Shown here one piece after another: positions 63,701 to 64,000 of a DNA stretch of 64,000 nucleotides. The stretch covers positions 620,001-684,000 of the forward strand of contig JBBELK010000068.1 of assembly GCA_037783545.1 (NCBI GenBank), in the 5' to 3' direction. Origin of the DNA: Henricia sp. BOLD:AAB3569. Taxonomy: Eukaryota > Echinodermata > Asteroidea > Spinulosida > Echinasteridae. The number at the start of each line of letters is the position of its first letter. Position 1 is the stretch's first letter. The notes under the pieces were generated by a model. That model saw only the letters and a program-made list of their open reading frames with translations, did no database searches and had not been told where the DNA came from. Both the position numbers and the translations under genes were made by a program.

Positions 63701-64000
63701 GAGATAGGTCTCCGGTGATTGAGGCTTCAGAGTCAAAGTCACAACCTGCAATGAACATAGAAGCTTTTTCACATTAGTACACAGCCCGACAGCAAGTGAT
63801 GACTATATTTTCTAAAGGATTTAGATGAGCAGCAAGAATGATGAAGAGTATTCCAAACGTACCGTTTTGCCTGTTTCTTGATCTGGAATTTCAGTGAAGC
63901 CGCTATCTCCTGGGCCCTTGTAAGACACGATAAAGCTGACTACCACTGGCTCAACTGGCTCGACACCCCGTTCGTCGGCCACGATGGTCAGCCTTATGCC
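1..64000 (-). CDS. Giant mucin-like protein with ~55 tandem discoidin-like domains (internal part of one gene, both ends missing)
   Basis: Seen: 167 minus-strand exons (165 complete) joined by GT..AG introns in the fixed phase series 0, 1, 1. They give about 43.3 kb of coding sequence, roughly 14,440 codons, with no stop inside an exon. Each 261-residue repeat is a Thr-rich linker followed by a Cys-to-Cys domain of about 153 residues that resembles F5/8 type C (discoidin). Known for the families: discoidin domains mediate adhesion or carbohydrate/lipid binding outside the cell, and Thr-rich linkers are usually O-glycosylated. Inferred: a very large secreted or surface adhesive or gel-forming protein. 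No signal peptide, membrane anchor, start codon or stop codon lies in the window, so localisation is not proven. It could in principle be an array of separate genes or a decayed array, but the uninterrupted phases and intact exons argue against both. Confidence 0.85.
730..849 (-). other. Diverged C-A intron, 120 bp (units 1 to 0)
   Basis: Donor GTGAGT instead of GTAAGT, many substitutions against the 127-bp consensus, acceptor TTTCAG. A near copy occurs at 28485-28604 and nowhere else. Confidence 0.8.
850..1880 (-). CDS. Unit 1: exons A 1411-1880, B 1133-1289, C 850-1005
   Basis: Linker type E, loop W, exon B with V-A-I-T-G. The B-C intron (1006-1132) is 127 bp, one base longer than elsewhere, and is diverged. 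The C donor is GTGAGT, followed by the diverged 120-bp C-A intron at 730-849. Intermediate between unit 0 and the homogeneous block. Confidence 0.85.
1881..2007 (-). other. C-A intron (reference copy), 127 bp, phase 1
   Basis: Donor GTAAGT, and an acceptor with the pyrimidine run TTCTCTTTCTCTGCTTGCAG. It interrupts the Thr-rich linker. Read through, it stops after a few codons (..C-S-C-A-K-Y). A diverged 120-bp form with donor GTGAGT occurs at 730-849 and 28485-28604, and a 128-bp form at 4195-4322 and 6510-6637. Confidence 0.85.
2008..2163 (-). CDS. Exon C (reference copy, unit 2): Thr-rich interdomain linker
   Basis: 156 nt, phase 1 to phase 1. The acceptor ends GCTATAG and the donor reads CCAG/GTAAGT. 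The single base from exon B completes its first codon (GTG Val, or GAG Glu in type E units). It reads V-L-S-T-G-V-P, D-Q-P-G-T-T-P, then T-S-P-S-G-T-T-T-E-E-T-T-T-V-K and ends K-A-T-S-P-G. About 15 of 52 residues are Thr and there is no Cys. Together with the start of exon A it forms a mucin-like stalk of about 107 residues between successive globular domains. This exon carries most of the subtype-defining variation between units. Confidence 0.85.
2008..3037 (-). CDS. Unit 2: exons A 2568-3037, B 2290-2446, C 2008-2163
   Basis: Used as the reference unit for exon boundaries. Linker type I (V-P-I-R-D), loop W. The A-B intron start differs from most neighbours (GATGAATATA on the plus strand), a variant shared with units 5 and 9. 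Confidence 0.87.
2164..2289 (-). other. B-C intron (reference copy), 126 bp, phase 1
   Basis: Donor GTCAGT and acceptor ..TTGTGCTATAG. The length is a multiple of three, and in most units there is no stop in the reading frame of the flanking exons, so retention would add 42 residues. Twelve units (8, 11, 21, 23, 30, 32, 36, 38, 40, 42, 49, 51) have an in-frame TAA created at a T-run/A-run boundary, and unit 1 is 127 bp long. This supports the segment being a real intron. Confidence 0.75.
2290..2446 (-). CDS. Exon B (reference copy, unit 2): C-terminal third of discoidin-like domain
   Basis: 157 nt: 52 codons plus one base. The acceptor ends TTGCAG and the donor reads AAAG/GTCAGT. It opens V-V-T-L-T-L-K-P in frame with the T that ends exon A. 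It contains E-T-Y-L-L-P-N, then L-L-D-D-V-T-G, then an N-T-T glycosylation sequon at residues 39-41. It closes with N-L-R-V-E-I-L-G-C, the classic end of an F5/8 type C domain. Cys50 of this exon lies 153 residues after the Cys in exon A, the normal Cys-to-Cys span for the family, and is its likely disulfide partner. Only two Cys occur per repeat unit. Confidence 0.85.
2447..2567 (-). other. A-B intron (reference copy), 121 bp, phase 0
   Basis: Donor GTACGT at its high-coordinate end and acceptor ..TTCATTGCAG at its low end. Read through, it encodes a hydrophobic stretch (S-S-F-L-L-L-I-Y-L) and then a stop. That stop occurs in every unit, so splicing is required for a continuous protein. The length is 131 bp in unit 0 and 117 bp in units 47, 51 and 55. 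Confidence 0.85.
2568..3037 (-). CDS. Exon A (reference copy, unit 2): Thr-rich linker plus first two thirds of discoidin-like domain
   Basis: 470 nt, entered in phase 1 (two bases complete a codon) after a pyrimidine-rich acceptor ending TTGCAG, and left in phase 0 at the donor ACG/GTACGT. Residues 1-54 are Thr-rich (22 Thr), with clusters such as T-E-T-T-T and K-T-T-T-V-T-T. The domain begins at Cys55 (Y-C-L-E-P-M-D). Trp84 lies in K-T-W-K-I-P. Residues about 96-114 (P-K-L-S-T-D-L-S-K-P ... V-V-K-G-I) resemble the W-L-Q-V-D-L-G-x-P-x-V-x-G-I core of discoidin domains, with the usual Trp replaced. Residue 122 is the variable loop site (W, R or Q). V-S-Y-K is at 136-139 and G-F-T-E-I-P at 145-150, both typical of the middle of the fold. 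The discoidin assignment rests on motif order and length, not on a search. Confidence 0.85.
3165..4194 (-). CDS. Unit 3: exons A 3725-4194, B 3447-3603, C 3165-3320
   Basis: Linker type TP with a private T-S-P-F-G instead of T-S-P-S-G. Loop R. Private change T-K-I-P-D in exon A (usually T-E-I-P-D). Confidence 0.86.
4323..5352 (-). CDS. Unit 4: exons A 4883-5352, B 4605-4761, C 4323-4478
   Basis: Linker type TP, exon B V-A-I-T-G, loop W. The C-A intron on its 3' side (4195-4322) is 128 bp, with one extra T in a T run. Unit 6 shares all of these, marking a two-unit duplication (units 4-5 and 6-7). Confidence 0.86.
5480..6509 (-). CDS. Unit 5: exons A 6040-6509, B 5762-5918, C 5480-5635
   Basis: Linker type I, loop W. 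Near copy of unit 2, sharing the A-B intron variant GATGAATATA. Confidence 0.86.
6638..7667 (-). CDS. Unit 6: exons A 7198-7667, B 6920-7076, C 6638-6793
   Basis: Linker type TP, exon B V-A-I-T-G, loop W. The 128-bp C-A intron at 6510-6637 matches that of unit 4. One substitution in the A-B intron (CACAATAGTA) removes the usual early stop when unspliced; this has no effect on the spliced frame. Confidence 0.86.
7795..8824 (-). CDS. Unit 7: exons A 8355-8824, B 8077-8233, C 7795-7950
   Basis: Linker type I, loop R. Exon A has T-P-T-G with P-L-D and I-P-N-Q, an early or recombinant form of the SLN set. Confidence 0.86.
8952..9981 (-). CDS. Unit 8: exons A 9512-9981, B 9234-9390, C 8952-9107
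   Basis: First VS-type linker from the left. Loop W. The B-C intron contains the in-frame TAA. Confidence 0.86.
10109..11138 (-). CDS. Unit 9: exons A 10669-11138, B 10391-10547, C 10109-10264
   Basis: Linker type TP, loop Q. Three clustered substitutions near the exon A start turn N-V-V-S-T-V into N-V-V-Y-T-V; the frame is intact. Confidence 0.86.
11266..12295 (-). CDS. Unit 10: exons A 11826-12295, B 11548-11704, C 11266-11421
   Basis: Linker type VS with private K-V-N-V-T (usually K-V-K-V-T). Loop R with the complete SLN set. Confidence 0.86.
12423..13452 (-). CDS. Unit 11: exons A 12983-13452, B 12705-12861, C 12423-12578
   Basis: Linker type VS, loop W. Private conservative change R-V-D-I-L-G-C at the domain end. 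The B-C intron has the in-frame TAA. Confidence 0.86.
13580..14609 (-). CDS. Unit 12: exons A 14140-14609, B 13862-14018, C 13580-13735
   Basis: Linker type E, loop R without the SLN set (P-M-D, I-P-D-Q). Exon A carries a GGTTTTGACAAATC variant (plus strand) shared only with unit 25. Confidence 0.86.
14737..15766 (-). CDS. Unit 13: exons A 15297-15766, B 15019-15175, C 14737-14892
   Basis: Linker type TP, loop W. Counterpart of unit 27. Confidence 0.86.
15894..16923 (-). CDS. Unit 14: exons A 16454-16923, B 16176-16332, C 15894-16049
   Basis: Linker type E, loop Q with E-D-G-G-F (usually E-D-S-G-F). A-B intron variant GTGATTAC. Counterpart of unit 28. Confidence 0.86.
17051..18080 (-). CDS. 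Unit 15: exons A 17611-18080, B 17333-17489, C 17051-17206
   Basis: Linker type VS, loop R with the SLN set. Counterpart of unit 29. Confidence 0.86.
18208..19237 (-). CDS. Unit 16: exons A 18768-19237, B 18490-18646, C 18208-18363
   Basis: Linker type VS, loop W. The B-C intron has the rare six-T/three-A run, shared only with unit 17. Near-identical neighbour of unit 17. Confidence 0.86.
19365..20394 (-). CDS. Unit 17: exons A 19925-20394, B 19647-19803, C 19365-19520
   Basis: Same linker type, loop residue and six-T/three-A intron marker as unit 16; the pair looks like a recent single-unit duplication. Confidence 0.86.
20522..21551 (-). CDS. Unit 18: exons A 21082-21551, B 20804-20960, C 20522-20677
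   Basis: Linker type E, loop W. Leftmost unit of the block repeated at units 33-38. Confidence 0.86.
21679..22708 (-). CDS. Unit 19: exons A 22239-22708, B 21961-22117, C 21679-21834
   Basis: Linker type E, loop Q with E-D-G-G-F. The A-B intron variant GCAAATGATTAC is shared only with unit 34. Confidence 0.86.
22836..23856 (-). CDS. Unit 20: exons A 23396-23856, B 23118-23274, C 22836-22991
   Basis: Linker type VS with private K-V-K-A-T. Loop R with the SLN set. Exon A is 461 nt: one copy of a 9-nt direct repeat (ACTGGCTC-containing) is lost, removing one E-P-V. The frame is kept. Confidence 0.86.
23984..25013 (-). CDS. Unit 21: exons A 24544-25013, B 24266-24422, C 23984-24139
   Basis: Linker type VS, loop W. 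Exon B carries a synonymous GGA for Gly before the final Cys (also units 16, 17, 30, 32, 36). In-frame TAA in the B-C intron. Confidence 0.86.
25141..26170 (-). CDS. Unit 22: exons A 25701-26170, B 25423-25579, C 25141-25296
   Basis: Linker type E, loop R with the SLN set. Exon B L-L-D-Y-V-T-G (usually L-L-D-D-V-T-G), shared only with units 37 and 39. Confidence 0.86.
26298..27327 (-). CDS. Unit 23: exons A 26858-27327, B 26580-26736, C 26298-26453
   Basis: Linker type VS, loop W. In-frame TAA in the B-C intron. Counterpart of unit 38. Confidence 0.86.
27455..28484 (-). CDS. Unit 24: exons A 28015-28484, B 27737-27893, C 27455-27610
   Basis: Linker type E, loop R with the SLN set. It is preceded in the transcript by the diverged 120-bp C-A intron (28485-28604). 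Confidence 0.86.
28485..28604 (-). other. Diverged C-A intron, 120 bp (units 25 to 24)
   Basis: Nearly the same as the intron at 730-849, including the GTGAGT donor and the seven-base length difference, but flanked by ordinary array exons. Confidence 0.8.
28605..29634 (-). CDS. Unit 25: exons A 29165-29634, B 28887-29043, C 28605-28760
   Basis: Linker type TP with the donor GTGAGT (otherwise only unit 1) and private synonymous changes in the T-V-K stretch. Loop R, P-M-D. Private L-V-T-R-T-P in exon A. Exon A otherwise matches unit 12. Confidence 0.86.
29762..30791 (-). CDS. Unit 26: exons A 30322-30791, B 30044-30200, C 29762-29917 (F-type island)
   Basis: Linker V-P-S-K, loop R, V-S-A-G-K and V-V-V-S-F: all F-subfamily markers, although it sits between L-type units. 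Exon B variants (GGACACCAG and GATTGCGG on the plus strand) and the preceding GGGGCGAAG match unit 53, 27 units away. Confidence 0.86.
30919..31948 (-). CDS. Unit 27: exons A 31479-31948, B 31201-31357, C 30919-31074
   Basis: Linker type TP, loop W; L-type again immediately after the unit 26 island. Counterpart of unit 13. Confidence 0.86.
32076..33105 (-). CDS. Unit 28: exons A 32636-33105, B 32358-32514, C 32076-32231
   Basis: Linker type E, loop Q, E-D-G-G-F, and intron variant GTGATTAC as in unit 14. Confidence 0.86.
33233..34262 (-). CDS. Unit 29: exons A 33793-34262, B 33515-33671, C 33233-33388
   Basis: Linker type VS, loop R with the SLN set; counterpart of unit 15. Confidence 0.86.
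34390..35419 (-). CDS. Unit 30: exons A 34950-35419, B 34672-34828, C 34390-34545
   Basis: Linker type VS, loop W, synonymous GGA in exon B, in-frame TAA in the B-C intron. Confidence 0.86.
35547..36576 (-). CDS. Unit 31: exons A 36107-36576, B 35829-35985, C 35547-35702
   Basis: Linker type VS, loop R with the SLN set. With unit 30 it repeats the pattern of units 29 and 32. Confidence 0.86.
36704..37733 (-). CDS. Unit 32: exons A 37264-37733, B 36986-37142, C 36704-36859
   Basis: Linker type VS, loop W, synonymous GGA in exon B, in-frame TAA in the B-C intron. A private intron substitution just upstream of exon A (GAATTTAATTTT) leaves the acceptor intact. Confidence 0.86.
37861..38890 (-). 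CDS. Unit 33: exons A 38421-38890, B 38143-38299, C 37861-38016
   Basis: Linker type E, loop W. Counterpart of unit 18. Confidence 0.86.
39018..40047 (-). CDS. Unit 34: exons A 39578-40047, B 39300-39456, C 39018-39173
   Basis: Linker type E, loop Q, E-D-G-G-F, A-B intron variant GCAAATGATTAC. Counterpart of unit 19. Confidence 0.86.
40175..41204 (-). CDS. Unit 35: exons A 40735-41204, B 40457-40613, C 40175-40330
   Basis: Linker type VS, loop R with the SLN set. Private N-P-R-V-E near the domain end (usually N-L-R-V-E). Full-length counterpart of the 9-nt-deleted unit 20. Confidence 0.86.
41332..42361 (-). CDS. Unit 36: exons A 41892-42361, B 41614-41770, C 41332-41487
   Basis: Linker type VS, loop W, synonymous GGA in exon B, in-frame TAA in the B-C intron. 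Counterpart of unit 21. Confidence 0.86.
42489..43518 (-). CDS. Unit 37: exons A 43049-43518, B 42771-42927, C 42489-42644
   Basis: Linker type E, loop R with the SLN set, L-L-D-Y-V-T-G. Counterpart of unit 22. Confidence 0.86.
43646..44675 (-). CDS. Unit 38: exons A 44206-44675, B 43928-44084, C 43646-43801
   Basis: Linker type VS, loop W, in-frame TAA in the B-C intron. Counterpart of unit 23. Confidence 0.86.
44803..45832 (-). CDS. Unit 39: exons A 45363-45832, B 45085-45241, C 44803-44958
   Basis: Linker type E, loop R with the SLN set, L-L-D-Y-V-T-G plus private E-V-G-A-V. Copy of unit 37, two units away. Confidence 0.86.
45960..46989 (-). CDS. Unit 40: exons A 46520-46989, B 46242-46398, C 45960-46115
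   Basis: Linker type VS, loop W, in-frame TAA in the B-C intron. Copy of unit 38. Confidence 0.86.
47117..48146 (-). CDS. Unit 41: exons A 47677-48146, B 47399-47555, C 47117-47272
   Basis: Linker type E, loop R with the SLN set. Its A-B intron carries CTAAATGATTT rather than TTAAATGATTT, like units 24 and 43. Confidence 0.86.
48274..49303 (-). CDS. Unit 42: exons A 48834-49303, B 48556-48712, C 48274-48429
   Basis: Linker type VS, loop W. Private I-V-S-D-E (usually I-V-A-D-E). In-frame TAA in the B-C intron. Confidence 0.86.
49431..50460 (-). CDS. Unit 43: exons A 49991-50460, B 49713-49869, C 49431-49586
   Basis: Linker type I but with G-T-A-P-T-K. Loop R with the SLN set. Last unit of the L block on the right. 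Confidence 0.86.
50588..51617 (-). CDS. Unit 44: exons A 51148-51617, B 50870-51026, C 50588-50743 (L/F boundary)
   Basis: Exon C is a mosaic: its low-coordinate part matches VS-type units, while V-P-T-K and everything above it are F-type. Private V-L-F-T-G. Exon A has V-S-A-G-K, I-S-K-D-R, T-F-V-A-D-E and E-P-V-A-P-V. Loop R. Confidence 0.86.
51745..52774 (-). CDS. Unit 45: exons A 52305-52774, B 52027-52183, C 51745-51900
   Basis: Linker V-P-T-K with S-P-S-S-T-T (usually S-P-S-G-T-T). Exon A has the same translation as unit 44, including I-S-K-D-R and T-F-V-A-D-E. Confidence 0.86.
52902..53931 (-). CDS. Unit 46: exons A 53462-53931, B 53184-53340, C 52902-53057
   Basis: Exons B and C match unit 45 (S-P-S-S-T-T). 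Exon A reverts to I-S-E-D-R and T-I-V-A-D-E with E-P-V-A-P-V. A TTTTAGGGTC variant is shared with units 50 and 51. Confidence 0.86.
54059..55084 (-). CDS. Unit 47: exons A 54615-55084, B 54341-54497, C 54059-54214
   Basis: Linker V-P-T-E, loop R, V-S-A-G-K. The A-B intron (54498-54614) is 117 bp. A substitution in that intron near the acceptor (CAATTAACAT) leaves the AG intact. Confidence 0.86.
55212..56241 (-). CDS. Unit 48: exons A 55772-56241, B 55494-55650, C 55212-55367
   Basis: Linker V-P-T-E with private V-V-P-S-P. Exon A has P-L-I-T-T-T, V-I-Q-V-S (private) and W-K-I-S-A-P. Confidence 0.86.
56369..57398 (-). CDS. Unit 49: exons A 56929-57398, B 56651-56807, C 56369-56524
   Basis: Linker V-P-S-K. 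Exon A has P-L-I-T-T-T, W-K-I-S-A-P and E-P-V-A-P-V. In-frame TAA in the B-C intron. Confidence 0.86.
57526..58555 (-). CDS. Unit 50: exons A 58086-58555, B 57808-57964, C 57526-57681
   Basis: Linker A-P-T-K. Private E-P-V-V-P-V in exon A. Exon B nucleotide variants match units 26 and 53. Confidence 0.86.
58683..59708 (-). CDS. Unit 51: exons A 59239-59708, B 58965-59121, C 58683-58838
   Basis: Linker V-P-T-K, exon A E-P-L-V-V, private S-P-E-S-Y in exon B. 117-bp A-B intron (59122-59238). In-frame TAA in the B-C intron. Confidence 0.86.
59836..60865 (-). CDS. Unit 52: exons A 60396-60865, B 60118-60274, C 59836-59991
   Basis: Linker V-P-T-E. Exon A has P-L-I-T-T-T, W-K-I-S-A-P and E-P-V-A-P-V, like unit 48 four units away. 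Confidence 0.86.
60993..62022 (-). CDS. Unit 53: exons A 61553-62022, B 61275-61431, C 60993-61148
   Basis: Linker V-P-S-K, exon A E-P-L-V-V. Closest relative of the unit 26 island across exons B and C and the neighbouring intron. Confidence 0.86.
62150..63179 (-). CDS. Unit 54: exons A 62710-63179, B 62432-62588, C 62150-62305
   Basis: Linker V-P-T-E, exon A E-P-V-A-P-V. Last complete unit on the right. Confidence 0.86.
63307..64000 (-). CDS. Unit 55 (partial): exon A 63863-64000 (3' 138 nt only), B 63589-63745, C 63307-63462
   Basis: Linker V-P-T-K, loop R, private G-P-G-D-S-G in exon A. The A-B intron (63746-63862) is 117 bp. The rest of exon A and all upstream exons lie beyond the window. 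Confidence 0.83.

Larger units (their letters stand above)
54498..63862. repeat. Four-unit (4624 bp) period in the F block
   Basis: The same 4-bp deletion in the A-B intron (GATTTAGATGAGC) lies in units 47, 51 and 55 only, exactly 4624 bp apart each time. Units 48/52 share V-P-T-E, I-T-T-T and K-I-S-A-P, and units 49/53 share V-P-S-K. Confidence 0.65.
1..64000 (-). repeat. Tandem array of 1157-bp units (about 55.3 copies)
   Basis: The same sequence recurs at 1157-bp steps across the whole window; for example the exon A 3' ends lie at 1411, 2568, 3725, 4883 and 6040. Units differ by few substitutions. Length changes are almost confined to introns: +1 bp at two C-A introns, -7 bp at two, -4 bp at three A-B introns, +1 bp at one B-C intron, and +10 bp in the A-B intron of unit 0. 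The only exon length change is 9 bp, in frame, in units 0 and 20. There is no spacer between units. The array runs off both window edges, so its true copy number is unknown. Confidence 0.98.

Noticed and set aside
1-64000. Array of separate small genes, one per unit
   Set aside because: No unit has its own initiator ATG in context, stop codon or polyadenylation signal in the spliced frame, and all unit junctions join in phase 1.
1-64000. Non-coding satellite DNA or a CRISPR-like array
   Set aside because: The period is 1157 bp with no spacers, and intact exons with splice sites occur in all units; satellites would not show exon-specific absence of indels.
1-64000. Bacterial repeat adhesin
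   Set aside because: The minus-strand frame is continuous only after removing GT..AG introns, which is a eukaryotic arrangement.
1-64000. Transposon, tRNA or rRNA insertions within the array
   Set aside because: Every stretch of the window aligns to the unit consensus; no extra segment longer than about 10 bp was found.

Overview
The window is eukaryotic, most likely from an invertebrate animal. All 64 kb is one tandem array, with no unrelated sequence. The repeat unit is 1157 bp and recurs about 55 times: 54 complete units plus a partial unit at each end. Every unit carries three exons on the minus strand with consensus-like GT..AG boundaries. The array is therefore the inside of one giant protein-coding gene read from high to low coordinates. 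Neither the start nor the end of the gene is in the window.

Within a unit the transcript order is exon A (470 nt), intron of 121 bp, exon B (157 nt), intron of 126 bp, exon C (156 nt), intron of 127 bp, then exon A of the next unit. The junction phases are A/B = 0, B/C = 1 and C/A = 1. The coding part is 783 nt, exactly 261 codons, so any number of units stays in frame. The 167 exons seen here (two cut by the window edges) hold about 43.3 kb of coding sequence, roughly 14,440 codons. No exon contains an internal stop or a frame-breaking indel.

Each 261-residue protein repeat has two parts. One is a Thr-rich, mucin-like linker of about 107 residues (exon C plus the first 54 residues of exon A). 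The other is a domain of about 153 residues running from Cys to Cys (rest of exon A plus exon B). The domain looks like a divergent F5/8 type C (discoidin) domain: C-x-x-P-M near its start, a D-L-x-K-P-x-V-V-x-G-I stretch, V-S-Y-K, and a closing L-R-V-E-I-L-G-C. There are two Cys per unit, presumably disulfide-bonded, and one conserved N-T-T sequon. The product is best described as a giant, probably secreted or cell-surface, mucin-like protein with serial discoidin-like domains. I do not recognise the specific gene.

Units are numbered 0 to 55 from left to right, so transcription runs from 55 to 0. Unit 0 at the left edge is the most divergent. Units 1-43 form an 'L' subfamily (V-V-V-S-L, G-A-A-type core). 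Units 44-55 form an 'F' subfamily (V-V-V-S-F with V-S-A-G-K). Unit 26 is an F-type island inside the L block. The L block is built from higher-order duplications: units 18-23 match 33-38, units 12-15 match 25-29, and there is a two-unit alternation over 35-43. The F block shows a four-unit period of 4624 bp. Codes used in unit entries: linker type E (exon C starts E-L-S and has V-P-V-T-D), I (V-P-I-R-D), TP (G-T-T-P-T-K), VS (G-T-V-S-T-K), or the exact four residues; loop residue W/R/Q is residue 122 of exon A; 'SLN set' is the linked triple T-S-A-G / P-L-D / I-P-N-Q.

No RNA genes, transposons, CRISPR arrays, promoters or polyadenylation signals were identified. All plus-strand open frames are antisense shadows of the Thr-rich exons.
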